Shown here: piece by piece, positions 12,201 through 20,487 of the stretch
Layout of the letters: every line of letters begins with the position of its first letter
How positions within the stretch are numbered: the first letter of the stretch is position 1
Source of the DNA: an uncultured Pseudomonas sp.
GTDB taxonomy: Bacteria; Pseudomonadota; Gammaproteobacteria; Pseudomonadales; Pseudomonadaceae
Assembly: GCA_943912755.1 (NCBI GenBank)
Contig: CALTWF010000329.1
Location: forward strand, 1-64,000
Length of the DNA: 64,000 nucleotides
Direction: 5' to 3'
Notes under the pieces: model-generated
Database searches by the model: none
What the model saw: only the letters and a program-made list of their open reading frames with translations
What the model was told of the DNA's origin: nothing
Program-made: the position numbers and the translations under genes

Positions 12201-15200
12201 CACCCTGACCCTGAACGGTGCGCAGAACCTGGCGCTCAACGGCGTGATCGACGGCACCGGCAACCTGGCCAAGACCGGCACCGGCAATCTGCTCCTGACC
12301 GGCAACAACACCTACAGCGGCAATACCTTCCTGCTCGGCGGCAACACCACCGCTGGCAGCAACACCGCCTTCGGCACTGGCAGCGTCACTACCGGCACTG
12401 CGGGCCTCGACAGCAACACAGCGGTTACCCTGGCCAACAACTTCAGCCTGCTCGGCGTGCTGACCGTGGGCGGCAGCGCCGACCTGACCCTGGCCGGCAC
12501 CCTCGGTGGCAGCGGCGGCGGCCTGGTCAAGAACGGCCTGGGCACCCTGACCCTGCTTGGCAGCAACGCCTACACCAACGGCACCGTGCTCAACGCCGGC
12601 ACCCTGGCCGTTGGCCAGAACGGCGCGCTGGGTACCGGTGGCCTGACCGTCGGCGGCTCGTCCGTCCTGACCGCGGCCAACAACGGCGTGGCCCTGGGCA
12701 ACAACATCACCCTGAACAGCGGCCTGACCGTCGCCGGTACCAACAACCTGACCCTGGGTGGCACTGTCAGCGGCAGCTCCAGCCTGAACAAGACCGGCAG
12801 CGGCACCCTGACCCTGAACGGCACCAACACCTACAGCGGCGGCACCACGCTCAATGGCGGCACGGTAGTGCTGGGCAACGACGCTGCGCTGGGCACCGGC
12901 GCCGTCATCGCCAATGCCGCGACCACCCTGGTCGCCAACCAGTCGCGCAACGTGTTCAACAACATCGCGGTCAACGGCGAGCTGACCGTCGCAGCCAACA
13001 ACTCGTTCACCAGCTTCGGCCAGATCAGCGGCAGCGGCACCCTCAACAAGACCGGCAACGACGAACTGCTGTTGCTCGGCAACAACTCGTTCAATGGCGA
13101 CCTGAACCTGCTCGGTGGCTATATCACCTCGGTGAACTCCAGCGCCCTGGGCAGCCTGGCCTCCGCCTACCTGGCGTCCGGCACCGTGCTGAACTCCGGC
13201 GGCAACCTGTCGATCGGCAGCCTGACCGGCCCGGGTATCGCCAACCTGTCCGTCAACACCGTGCTGTCCCTTGGTGGCGACAACGCCGACAGCGTGTTCG
13301 ACGGCCAGGTGACCGGTAACGGCGGCCTGAACAAGGTTGGCAGCGGAACCTTGACCTTGTCCGGCAACAGCACCAACAGCGCGCTGAACCAGGTCACCGC
13401 CGGTACCCTGAATGTCACCGGCACCCTCGGCCCAACCGGCGGTGCCGGCCTGAACGTCGCCGCCGGTGCGAGCGTGACCGGTAGCGGCACCATCAACGGC
13501 ACCACCACCATCGCCGATGGCGGTCATTTGGTAGGTACCACCGGGCAGGTCCTGAAGATGAGCAACCTGGTGCTGTCGTCGAACAGCATCACCGACGTCA
13601 ACCTGGGCTCGCCGCTTGCCGGCGGCACCGCGCTGTTCGACGTCAGCGGCAACATGATCCTGGCGGGCACGCTCAACGTCTACGACGCCGGTACCTTCGG
13701 CAACGGCGTCTACCGTCTGTTCAACTACGGCGGCATCCTGAGCAACCAGGGCGTGACCTTCGGCGACGTGCCCAATGGCGCCACCGTTATCAACCTGACC
13801 CTCCAGGCCGCCAACGGCCAGGTCAACATGGTGGTGTTCTCGACCAACCTGCTGATGCAGTTCTGGGACGGCAGCGACACCAGCGACAACGGTCTGGTCG
13901 AAGGTGGCAGCGGGACCTGGAACAGCACCACCAACAACTGGGTCGAGTTCGACGGCTACAGCAACGACAACTGGCTGAACCAGTTCGCGGTGTTCCAGGG
14001 CGCGACCGGCACGGTCACCGTCGATGGCGCGCAGACCACCACCGGCATGCAGTTCATGACCGACGGCTACCAGCTGGTTTCGGGTACCGACGGCTCGCTG
14101 AACCTCACCAACCGCAACGGCACCTACTTCGCCGTGCGTACCGATGCCGGCGTCACTGCAACCTTCGACCTGCCCCTGACCGGCGACGGTACCCTGAACA
14201 AACTGGACGTCGGCACCCTGGTGCTCAACGGCCTCAACAGCTACACCGGCGGCACCACCCTGAGCAACGGCACCCTCGTGCTGGGCAGCGACAGCGCCGT
14301 GGGCACCGGCGCCCTGAGCGCCGCCGCCGGCACCACGCTGGACAGCAACAAGGCGGTGACCCTGGGCAACGCGCTCAGCACCGCCGGGGCGCTGACCCTG
14401 GCCGGCAGCAATGACCTGACCCTCAACGGCGTGGTCAGTGGCAACGGCAGCCTGCTCAAGTCGGGCAATGGCATCCTCACCCTGGGCAACGCCAACACCT
14501 ACCTGGGCGGTACCACCCTCAGCGCCGGTCGCCTGGTGCTGGGCGCCGATGACGCGCTCGGCGCTGGCGCCCTGACCGCGGCCAACGGCACCTCGCTGGA
14601 CACCCTCGGCGCGGTGACCATCGGCAATACCGTCAACCTCAACGGCAACCTGCTCAACCTCGGCAGCAACGACCTGACTCTGAGCGGTCCGGTCAATGGC
14701 GTCGGCAGCCTGACCAAGCAAGGTACCGGCACCCTGACCCTGAATGGCGTGAATGCCTTCAGCGGCGGCCTCAACCTCAACGCCGGCAAGCTGCGCCTGG
14801 GCAATGCCGGCGCGCTGGGCAGTGGCAGCCTGGTCGTCGGCGGTGCCGCCGAGCTGGATACCAGCAGTGCCCTGGCCGTGGCCAATAACGTGCTGCTGAG
14901 CGTTCCGGGTTCGGAACTGACCCTGGATGGCAGCAACGACCTGACCCTCAACGGTGTGGTCAGCGGCGATGGCCGCCTGATCAAGAACGGTTTCGCCCGC
15001 CTGGCGCTGAATGGTGCCAACACCTTCGTCGGCGGCCTGACCGTCAACAGCGGCGACCTGTCCCTGGGCAATGCCCTGGCACTGGGCGGCGGCCAGCTGA
15101 GCATCACCGGCGCCACGCAACTGACCAGCACCCGCGCCCTGACCCTGGGCAACGACATCGACGTCAGCGGCACCCTGTCGGTGGCCGGCAACAACGACCT

Positions 15201-18200
15201 GACCCTCAACGGCGTGCTCAGCGGCAATGGCACCCTGAACAAGAACGGCCTGAACAACCTGACCCTCGGCGGCAACAACACCTTCGCCGGTATCCTCAAC
15301 ATCCTCTCCGGTACCCTCAGCACCGCCAGCAGCGGCGCCCTGGGCAACCCTGCGCAGATCAACCTGGGCAACGGCGCCTACCTCAACCTGGGCGGCAGCC
15401 TGGCCCTCGGCAACCTGAGCGGCGCTGGCGACGTCGAAGTCCAAAGCGGCAACACCCTGACGGTGAGTAGCGGTACCTTCGCCGGCGACCTCAGCGGTAG
15501 CGGCATCCTGGACAAGACCGGCAGCGGCACCCTGACCCTGACCGGCAGCAACAGCCACACCGGCGCGACCACCGTCAGCGATGGCAGCCTGGTGGTCGAC
15601 GGCAGCCTGGCCAGCAGCAGCGTCAGTGTCGGCAACAACACCATTCTCGCCGGCAGCGGCGATCTCGCCGGCGCGGTGAGCGTGGTCAGCGGCGGCAACC
15701 TGAACCTGCAGAGCGGCAATACCCTGAATGTCGGCTCGCTGGTGCTGGACAGCAACGCCAACCTCAACACTTCCCTCGGCGTGGCGCTGGCGGGCGATCC
15801 TTCGCTGCTGAGCGTGGCTGGCGACCTGACCCTGGACGGCAACCTCAACGTCACCGACATCGGCGGCTTCGGTGCCGGTGTCTACCGACTGGCGTTCTAC
15901 CGCGGCAGCCTGACCAACAACGGCCTGACCATCAACACCCTGCCGGGCACGGTCAACGCCAATGACGTGCTGGTGCAGACTGCGGTGAGCAACGAAGTCA
16001 ACCTGGTGGTCGGCGGCAACAGCACCGTGCTGTTCTGGGATGGTGGCCAGACTGCCGGCAACGGCTCGATCGAAGGTGGCTTCGGTGTCTGGGACACCAC
16101 CAACACCAACTGGACCGCGGCCGACGGCTCGCTCAACCAGGCCTGGAACGACACCTTCGCGGTGTTCCAGGGCACCGGCGGCACCATCACCGTCAATGGC
16201 AGCCATGCCATCACCGGCCTGCAGTTCGTCGGTGACGGCTACACCCTCAACGGCGGCGTCGGCGGCGAGTTGCTGACCAGCGCCGGCACCACCAACCTGC
16301 GGGTCGATCCGGGCAGCACCGGGACCCTGGGCGTCGCCATCAACGGCGCCGGGACCCTGACCAAGGTCGACAGCGGCACCCTGGTGCTCAACGCAGCCAA
16401 CGGCTACACCGGCGGTACCGCACTCAATGGCGGCACCTTGGTGGTGGGCAACAACGCAGCCCTGGGCAGCGGCGACCTGACCGCTGCGGCCGGCACCTTC
16501 CTGGACAGCAACACCGCCGTGACCCTGGCCAACAACACCGTGCTCAACGGCGGCCTGAGCATCGGCGGCAGCAATGCCCTGACCCTCGATGGCGTGGTCA
16601 GCGGCGCTGGCAGCCTGACCAAGAACGGCAGCGCCAACCTGACCCTGAACGGCGTCAACACCTATGGCGGCGGCACCGTGCTCAACGGCGGCAGCCTGAC
16701 CCTGGGCAATGACGGCGCCCTGGGCAGCGGCGGCCTGAGCGTGAGCGGCAATGCCCTGCTCGACAGCGCGGGCACCCTGCAACTGGCCAACGGCATCAGC
16801 CTGTTGTCGCAGCTGACCCTGGCCGGCAGCCACGACACCACCCTCGACGGCGTCATCTCCGGCACCGGCAGCCTGGTCAAGAACGGCAATGGCGCGCTGC
16901 GGCTCGCCGGCATCAACAACTACAGCGGCGGCACCACCATCAACGCCGGCAGCGTGACCGGCGATACCGATAGCCTGCAGGGCGCAATCACCAACAACGG
17001 CGCGCTGATCTTCGAGCAGGATGCCGACGGCACCCACAGCGGCAACCTGAGCGGCTCGGGCACCCTGAGAAAGCTCGGTCTTGGCCGCCTGCTTTTCACT
17101 GGCAACAGCAACTTCACCGGCAACACCCTGGTCAGCGCCGGCAGCCTGGTCAACGATGGCACCCTGGCCAGCGCCAACGTGCTGGTCGAAAGCGGCGCCA
17201 GCCTCGGCGGCAGCGGCACCTACAGCGGCACCGTCACCATCGCCGATGGCGCCAGCCTGAATGCCGGCTCGGCGACCGCGCCGCTGACCGTGGGCAACCT
17301 CAACCTGTCCTCGGGCAGCATCCTCAACTACGCCCTCGGTGCGCCGGGCGCCTCCACCACCCTGGTCGCGGTGAATGGCAACCTGGTCCTCGACGGCACG
17401 CTGAACCTCAGCAATGCCGGCGGCTTCGGCATGGGCGTCTATCAGCTGTTCACCTACGGCGGCAGCGTCACCGACAACGGTCTGGTCTACGGCACCCTGC
17501 CTGCGGGCGTGCTGCCGTCGGACCTGACCCTGCAGACCGCCATTGCCAACCAGATCAACCTGGTGGTCGGCAGCGGCAATGCCCTGCAGTTCTGGAACGG
17601 CGGCAAGACCGCCGCCGATGGCACCATCAGTGGCGGCGACGGCGTGTGGAACGCGGCCAGCACCAACTGGACCAACACCACCGGCACCAGCAGCGCTGCC
17701 TGGGGCAGCCAGTTCGCGGTGTTCGGCGGGCCAGCCGGCACGGCGGGCAAGGTCACCGTGGAAGGGCAGCAGTCCTTCACCGGCCTGCAGTTCCTCAATG
17801 ACGGTTATGAGCTGAACGCCGGCACCGCGGGCAGCCTGGTCGCGGTGAACGCGGCCGGCGGCAGCCTGGCGGCCGTCCGTGTCGGCACCGGCACCGCGAC
17901 CATCGCCGCGCCGCTGACCGGCAGCGGCGGTATCGAGAAACTCGACGCCGGCACCCTGGTCCTGACCGGCGCCAACACCTACACCGGCGGCACCACCGTC
18001 AGTGGCGGTACCTTGCAGGGCAACACCACCAGCCTGCAAGGCAATATCACCAACAACGCCAACCTGGTGTTCGACCAGGGCAGCAGCGGTCAATTCAGCG
18101 GCATCCTCGCTGGCGCCGGCAGCATCGCCAAGCAGGGCAGCGGCGATCTGCTGATCGTCGGCAGCCAGCCGTTCAACGGCACCTTCGCCTTGAACCAGGG

Positions 18201-19767
18201 CACCCTGACCGTCGGCAACGCGGCCAACCCGGGTACTGTGTTCGGCGCCCAGGTCACCGTCGCGGCCAATACCGCCCTGACCGGTACCGGCAGCGTCGGT
18301 TCGCTGGTCAACAACGGCACCGTGCTGACCGGCACCAACGGCGGCAACCTGTCGGTGGCGGGCAACTTCAGCAACACCGGCACCCTGGCGATCGCCCTGT
18401 CGCCGAGCCTGACCAACTACCTCAACGTTGGCGGTACGGCGAACCTGGGTGGCACGCTGAGCGTGGCCAACCTCGGTTCGTACACGGGGCCTACCCAGTA
18501 CACCCTGCTCTCGGCCACCGGCGGCGTCACCGGCACCTTCGCCGACACCGGCCTGGAGCAACTGGCGTTCCTCGACACCACGCTGAACTACGGCGCCAAC
18601 GCCGTGACCCTGGATGTGGCGCGCAACGGCGCGTCCTTCGCCAGCGTCGCGCGCACTGCCAACCAACGGCGCGTCGCGGCAGCCCTGGAAGGCGCCGCGG
18701 CGCCCGCCAGCCTGTACGACGCGGTGATCGGCGCCACTGCCAGCAATGCCGTGGCGGCCTTCGAAAGCCTGTCCGGCGAGATCTACGCCAGCACCGCTAC
18801 CGTGCTGATCGAGGACTCGCGCTACATCCGCGATGCGGTCAACGACCGCATGCGCCAGGCCGGTTGCAGCGATGAGCAGGATCCGCGCAACACGCTGGCC
18901 CCGAGCAGCAACCAGCAGACCACCGGTCGTGGTTGCAGCGGCGAGGGCGTGGGCTGGATCCGTGCCGTGGGCGGCTGGGGTGATTTCGATGGCGGCCACA
19001 ATGCGGCCAACATCGATCGCGACCTGTCCGGTTTCCTGATCGGCTTCGACAACAACCTCAACGACCAATGGCGCGCCGGTATCGCCGCCGGTTACACCAA
19101 CAGCAGCATCAGCGCCAAGGGCAAGGGCCAGGATTCGTCGGTGGACAGCTACCACCTGGCGACCTACCTGAGCTACCAGATGGACGCCTTCGCCGCCCGT
19201 CTTGGTGCGGGTTACACCTGGCACGACATCGACAGCAAGCGTTACGTCCAGGCCGGCGACTACAACGACCGCCTGAAGTCCGGCTACAAGGCGCGTACCG
19301 CCCAGGTGTTCGGCGAAGTGGGCTACGCCATCGATGCCAACGGCGTGGCGCTGGAGCCGTTCGCCGGTCTGGCCTACGTCAACCACGACAGCGACAAGGC
19401 GCGTGAAAAAGGCGGGGCAGGGCGCCTGGAAGCCAGCACCGAGCAGGACGTGGTGTTCTCCACCGTGGGCCTGCGGGTCGGCAAGTCGTTCACCCTGGAC
19501 AACGGCGCGACCCTCACCCCGCGCGGCAGCATCGGCTGGCGGCATGCCTTCGGCGATACCAAGCCGGATGCCGACCTGCGCTTCGTCGAGGGCGGCGCCG
19601 GGTTCAGCAACTCGGGCGTACCGATTGCCAAGGATGCTGCGGTGGTCGAGGCGGGCGTGGACCTGAGCATCGGCGAGAAGGGCAAGCTGGGCCTGGGTTA
19701 CTCCGGCCAGTTGGCCAGCGAAAGCCGCGACAACGCGGTGACCGTGAGCTTCAGCCTGGAGTTCTGA
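3241..19767 (+). CDS. Giant autotransporter (type Va) with beta-helix repeat passenger
   Basis: Encodes 5,508 residues. GTG is the start, six bases after AAGGAG. Residues 1-40 form a long signal peptide (hydrophobic core LPLAISLAAGG, cleavage probably after DALA). The passenger is made of autotransporter-associated beta-strand repeats of about 86 residues, each with elements like GAGGLTKNG, LTLNGANNYxGGT and AGTLVVGNxxALGxG, predicted to fold as a very long beta-helix. Four times (nt ~9,860, 13,860, 16,030, 17,590) a different module with FWDG, SGTW and NWT interrupts the repeats. The last ~270 residues (from GVGWIRAVGGWGDF, nt ~18,950) are an autotransporter beta-barrel ending in LEF. A Cys pair lies just before the barrel and another near the mature N terminus. 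Likely a surface adhesin or biofilm protein; the role is inferred from the family. Confidence 0.95.
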   Translation: MDRRFAKKAFTARFAPLPLAISLAAGGMVSGLFSPDALAVCNPNFPTVSCTGATIGNQSFANSNLTFNVLTGATITPSVPGGSPVVSLTGTGITVNNSGRIDPALLANLALLTTGVNVSNLAGSTVTVRNLSTGVLMGSTLALPGGLLGSLAGNALIIENGANGSSTFQNSGTVGSNVLQGLSVALEDIPVIAMRGGARNVLTNTSTGTITGRVAMQAVSIGSIGNTFTNNGTINGSVHLGVGGLSNSFYAGTGSSVNKGSGIALDLSGIISLGINYAATGFVNGGTLNNGNTLYLQLNPDAGQPDTGSINGSNYLNFNNLVVTGGTWSLTNKLFNDNAVSPTVLLSGGLLNVDSAALTGASITANGGGLGAAALNTAVSNGITLGTNGLTVTTGTNALSLGGVLTGSGALTKTGTGNLTLSGANNFTGGTTLAGGTITLGNVAGLGTQGLNVTGASTLATTGAMTVTNGINLNGANLTVNNTGAVTLSGLISGTGSLTKAGTGGDLTLSNANSFGGGLISNGGNLTLSGTNTFAGGLTVNAGNVALSAANTISGGLFVNGGNVTLNAANDVSGGLFINGGKLTLGALGDIGGVTITAGVVGTGALDTTTARTLSNLVQLNGNLTLTGTSNLTLSGKISGAGGLNKTGANTLTLSGANDFTGNSTLGGGTLILQNNTALGSGQLSLTADSSMDVSGLSVGNAINLATRALSLNVNTATTLSGALSGTGALTKTGAGDLTLSGNNSSLTNNFLLTNGKLILDNNAALGGSTLRASANTTLDTTAARAISNTIQLLGNLTIAGSNDLTLNGFVTNSGGLTKEGSATLTLNSGNNYTGGTRLNAGTLVVGHNTALGGASSALIAAANTTLDANTAVSLNNLVTVAGNLNIRGTAALGLNGVISGAGGLTKNGTADLILNGNNLYQGDTLLNAGRLVVGNAGALGQGSLIAAAGTTLDANTAVNLANAVTLGGTMNIGGTADLTLSGAINGAGSLVKNGTANLTLSNTNGYLGGTVLNGGTLTLTNAGAIGTGDLTVGGTATLTGTAPLVLANAVHLNAGLTLAGNNPTTLSGVIDGSGSLTKTGSGTLTLGAGNSYGGGTVLSAGTLVLGNATALGSGTLSTAAGTTLDTTGAYTVGNSLSLTGQLNIAGSNPLALTGNITGSGGLNKNGAGSLALSGNNNFLGSTNLNAGSLVVGSNTALGSSVLNTAANTVLDASAAVSLSNQLNLAGNLGIGGSANLGLSGLITGAGGLTKNGAATLTLNGANNYQGGTTLNAGGLVVGSNTALGSGALSVSAPALLDASAAVSLANQVTLNGDLTVGGSNNLGLTGTVSGNGGLIKNGVADLTLGGANNYAGNTLLNAGRMVVGTSTALGQGALIAADATSLDASTAVSLANAVTTNGALTIGGSANLGLTGVVDGAGSLIKNGNGTLNLSGANLYLGGTLLNAGTLNIGNSAALGSGDLTVGGAASLTTTGAQILANAVHLNAGLSLPGNTNLTLNGVIDGAGGLTKSGSGSLTLNGNNSYGGGTSLLGGTLVVGANTALGSGTLTTGAGASLDANKAVSLANAVTLGGNLNVLGSRDLALSGDISGAGGLTKSGGATLTLSGNNSFQGPVNLSGGILSLGSNNALGLGVLNASGSAILQAATAVSLNNLITTSGNLALGGSADLALNGVISGTGSLTKQGSATVTLNSANTYSGGTTLGGGTLMLGNSLALGSGAVTVVGPGAIDSNTAINLANAIILNGALSLGGSAEQTLSGVVSGGGSLTVNGQGNLNLTGVNTYTGGTFLNAGTLTLGNAGAIGSGRLTVTGASNLNTNSPFALGNNVTLGANLNLTGYSDLTLNGVIDGAAGLIKSGTGNLTLNGVNSYVGGTVLNAGKLTLGNASALGNGALSVTGAATLDNSAAFALGNAIALGADLTLAGNNALTLGGVISGSGGLIKTGSADLILSGANTFSGALDILSGSLTTLNTGSLGNVSTVNVASGAQLNLGASGSVGTLAGSGAIALGNSTSLSVGSGNLSGLYSGVLSGNGSLVKVGNGSLELAGINTYSGNTQVNGGVLNISGALAGGQVQVNTGATLTGSGSIAGPVNIADGAHLALNSGSKLSVGSLILNGNSNLDVGLGSPSTGGSALLSVGGNLTLDGNLNVSDIGGFGAGIYRLIDYTGALTDNGLVIGAVPGSVLPSDLQLQTAIGAQVNLLVGGANGSVLFWDGSNTVSDGVIQGGSGTWDALSSNWTTVNGTGNRDWSSNFAVFQTPAGTVTVSGTQVLTGMQFTVDGYVLDGPGALQLVNNSAGNATFRVDPSATATLNVGLTGSGVLNKVDAGTLVLNGANSYTGGTLLNGGTLVLGNDAALGNGTLVTAANTTLDSNTAVTLANNVGTLGVLNLTGSNALTLNGQVSGSGSLVKNGAGTLTLNGANGYTGGTTINAGALVLGNDSALGSGTLHVAGSGISLDNNPALTLANAIDLGNSLTLLGGSDLTLGGVIGGAGGLVKNGAGNLTLNGLNTYGGGTTLAAGTLTLGNGGALGSGALNVTGASSLNSGSAVALGNAINLGADLSLPGTADLTLNGVVDGLGGLNKTGSGVLALNGNNSYQGATSLAGGTLVLGSNTALGTSHLTAADGTALDSSAALSLANDMTLLGGLSVLGNNNLTLTGTLDGAGGLVKNGAGVLTLSGNNGNTGDTTLNGGTLVLGSNTALGTGSLNTADGVTLDVLGATLLSNALNLGGNLNFAGSADLTLAGVVNGAGGLTKNGAGNLILTGVNAYTGPTNLNSGTLTVGNDAAIGSGVLNVGGASTLAGTTTFNLGNAINLGALLTLDGSNDITLGGAIAGSGALLKTGAGTLTLNGSSNYSGGTSLADGTLLLGSNNALGSGTLNISGTGTFLDAANNSGIAVANAIALGGNTLTLSGSNNLALNGNISGTGSLLKSGLASLTLGGNNTFSGGVRLNAGTLILASANGLGSGALTAAGGLLNNTVAANLNNAVHLLGTLTLNGAQNLALNGVIDGTGNLAKTGTGNLLLTGNNTYSGNTFLLGGNTTAGSNTAFGTGSVTTGTAGLDSNTAVTLANNFSLLGVLTVGGSADLTLAGTLGGSGGGLVKNGLGTLTLLGSNAYTNGTVLNAGTLAVGQNGALGTGGLTVGGSSVLTAANNGVALGNNITLNSGLTVAGTNNLTLGGTVSGSSSLNKTGSGTLTLNGTNTYSGGTTLNGGTVVLGNDAALGTGAVIANAATTLVANQSRNVFNNIAVNGELTVAANNSFTSFGQISGSGTLNKTGNDELLLLGNNSFNGDLNLLGGYITSVNSSALGSLASAYLASGTVLNSGGNLSIGSLTGPGIANLSVNTVLSLGGDNADSVFDGQVTGNGGLNKVGSGTLTLSGNSTNSALNQVTAGTLNVTGTLGPTGGAGLNVAAGASVTGSGTINGTTTIADGGHLVGTTGQVLKMSNLVLSSNSITDVNLGSPLAGGTALFDVSGNMILAGTLNVYDAGTFGNGVYRLFNYGGILSNQGVTFGDVPNGATVINLTLQAANGQVNMVVFSTNLLMQFWDGSDTSDNGLVEGGSGTWNSTTNNWVEFDGYSNDNWLNQFAVFQGATGTVTVDGAQTTTGMQFMTDGYQLVSGTDGSLNLTNRNGTYFAVRTDAGVTATFDLPLTGDGTLNKLDVGTLVLNGLNSYTGGTTLSNGTLVLGSDSAVGTGALSAAAGTTLDSNKAVTLGNALSTAGALTLAGSNDLTLNGVVSGNGSLLKSGNGILTLGNANTYLGGTTLSAGRLVLGADDALGAGALTAANGTSLDTLGAVTIGNTVNLNGNLLNLGSNDLTLSGPVNGVGSLTKQGTGTLTLNGVNAFSGGLNLNAGKLRLGNAGALGSGSLVVGGAAELDTSSALAVANNVLLSVPGSELTLDGSNDLTLNGVVSGDGRLIKNGFARLALNGANTFVGGLTVNSGDLSLGNALALGGGQLSITGATQLTSTRALTLGNDIDVSGTLSVAGNNDLTLNGVLSGNGTLNKNGLNNLTLGGNNTFAGILNILSGTLSTASSGALGNPAQINLGNGAYLNLGGSLALGNLSGAGDVEVQSGNTLTVSSGTFAGDLSGSGILDKTGSGTLTLTGSNSHTGATTVSDGSLVVDGSLASSSVSVGNNTILAGSGDLAGAVSVVSGGNLNLQSGNTLNVGSLVLDSNANLNTSLGVALAGDPSLLSVAGDLTLDGNLNVTDIGGFGAGVYRLAFYRGSLTNNGLTINTLPGTVNANDVLVQTAVSNEVNLVVGGNSTVLFWDGGQTAGNGSIEGGFGVWDTTNTNWTAADGSLNQAWNDTFAVFQGTGGTITVNGSHAITGLQFVGDGYTLNGGVGGELLTSAGTTNLRVDPGSTGTLGVAINGAGTLTKVDSGTLVLNAANGYTGGTALNGGTLVVGNNAALGSGDLTAAAGTFLDSNTAVTLANNTVLNGGLSIGGSNALTLDGVVSGAGSLTKNGSANLTLNGVNTYGGGTVLNGGSLTLGNDGALGSGGLSVSGNALLDSAGTLQLANGISLLSQLTLAGSHDTTLDGVISGTGSLVKNGNGALRLAGINNYSGGTTINAGSVTGDTDSLQGAITNNGALIFEQDADGTHSGNLSGSGTLRKLGLGRLLFTGNSNFTGNTLVSAGSLVNDGTLASANVLVESGASLGGSGTYSGTVTIADGASLNAGSATAPLTVGNLNLSSGSILNYALGAPGASTTLVAVNGNLVLDGTLNLSNAGGFGMGVYQLFTYGGSVTDNGLVYGTLPAGVLPSDLTLQTAIANQINLVVGSGNALQFWNGGKTAADGTISGGDGVWNAASTNWTNTTGTSSAAWGSQFAVFGGPAGTAGKVTVEGQQSFTGLQFLNDGYELNAGTAGSLVAVNAAGGSLAAVRVGTGTATIAAPLTGSGGIEKLDAGTLVLTGANTYTGGTTVSGGTLQGNTTSLQGNITNNANLVFDQGSSGQFSGILAGAGSIAKQGSGDLLIVGSQPFNGTFALNQGTLTVGNAANPGTVFGAQVTVAANTALTGTGSVGSLVNNGTVLTGTNGGNLSVAGNFSNTGTLAIALSPSLTNYLNVGGTANLGGTLSVANLGSYTGPTQYTLLSATGGVTGTFADTGLEQLAFLDTTLNYGANAVTLDVARNGASFASVARTANQRRVAAALEGAAAPASLYDAVIGATASNAVAAFESLSGEIYASTATVLIEDSRYIRDAVNDRMRQAGCSDEQDPRNTLAPSSNQQTTGRGCSGEGVGWIRAVGGWGDFDGGHNAANIDRDLSGFLIGFDNNLNDQWRAGIAAGYTNSSISAKGKGQDSSVDSYHLATYLSYQMDAFAARLGAGYTWHDIDSKRYVQAGDYNDRLKSGYKARTAQVFGEVGYAIDANGVALEPFAGLAYVNHDSDKAREKGGAGRLEASTEQDVVFSTVGLRVGKSFTLDNGATLTPRGSIGWRHAFGDTKPDADLRFVEGGAGFSNSGVPIAKDAAVVEAGVDLSIGEKGKLGLGYSGQLASESRDNAVTVSFSLEF

Positions 19768-19777
19768 TCCGCGGAAT

Positions 19778-19867
19778 GGGGCCGCTTTGCGGCCCTTCGC
19801 GAGCAAGCTCGCTCCCACATATGACCGTGGGAGCGAGCTTGCTCGCGAAGGACCGCAAAGCGGTCCC
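19778..19867. repeat. REP doublet (REPIN-like) forming a long hairpin
   Basis: Two 41-base arms (19778-19818 and 19827-19867) are inverted copies with an 8-base spacer and only two differences. Each arm contains its own palindromes, including GCGAGCAAGCTCGC, typical Pseudomonas REP sequence. The two differences (G/A and C/T) are on opposite sides of the same local stem, so each arm still pairs with itself. It lies just after the autotransporter stop and may also end its transcript. Confidence 0.9.
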
Positions 19868-19923
19868 AATTACTTCCTGCATGCGCTATCGTCCTGATGT
19901 CATTCCCCATCCAAGGTCGCCGC

Positions 19924-20487
19924 ATGGCGCGTCTCTACGTCACTCTCAGCCTTATCTTCTATCTCCTGGCCCTGTGCCTGGATGCCGTGAACCTCAGTGG
20001 CGGCAACGTCGTCACCGCCTTGCAGGCCCTGTTCCAGGGGCCATGGGGCGTAGTCTTCGGCCTGTTCGGCTGGTTCGCCAACCCGCTTTACGGTCTAGCC
20101 CTGGTCCTGCGCCGGCGGCTGCGCTGGCTGTCCCTGTTCCTCGGCCTGTGGGCGCTGTACCTGGCCGTGACCAGCCACGCCATCCAGCGCCTGCCGGACA
20201 ACATCAACTACAGCTTCCACGACGTCACCGGCTTCGCTCCCGGCTATTACCTGTGGGCGCTGTCCATCGCCACCTTCTGCATCGGCCAGGCCTGGTGGTG
20301 CAGCCGCGGGCGCAACGCCGAAGTGCCGCGCTGGGGCCTGCCCGAGGGCGGGCTGGCGCTGTTGCTGCTGGTGGTGATGGTGATCGGCCTGCGCGATGAC
20401 AGCCTGCGCTTCGATTTCGACAAGCTGTTCGACCTGCCGCCGTCGGTCTGGGAGATGCCGCCGCCGGCCCGGAGCGAGTCGATCTGA
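19924..20487 (+). CDS. Small integral membrane protein of unknown function
   Basis: A 187-residue hydrophobic protein with about four or five membrane segments: near the N terminus (LYVTLSLIFYLLALCLDAVN), then VVFGLFGWFANPLYGLALVL, LSLFLGLWALYLAV, YYLWALSIATFCIGQAWW and LALLLLVVMVIGL. The tail is short and proline-rich. I use the ATG at 19924, preceded by AAGG; an in-frame ATG at 19897 would add nine residues. Its TGA overlaps the ATG of the next gene by one base, so the two are translationally coupled. No named family is recognised. Confidence 0.75.
   Translation: MARLYVTLSLIFYLLALCLDAVNLSGGNVVTALQALFQGPWGVVFGLFGWFANPLYGLALVLRRRLRWLSLFLGLWALYLAVTSHAIQRLPDNINYSFHDVTGFAPGYYLWALSIATFCIGQAWWCSRGRNAEVPRWGLPEGGLALLLLVVMVIGLRDDSLRFDFDKLFDLPPSVWEMPPPARSESI

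Noticed and set aside
9601..19869. A 3,422-codon open frame antisense to the autotransporter, plus a ladder of ~85-codon minus-strand frames at 258-base intervals.
   Set aside because: It arises from the repetitive GC-rich codon use (GGC, AAC, ACC, CTG), whose reverse frames lack stops. Its product is low-complexity (Gly, Ala, Gln, Val) with no signal or domain, and it ends with REP sequence at its start.
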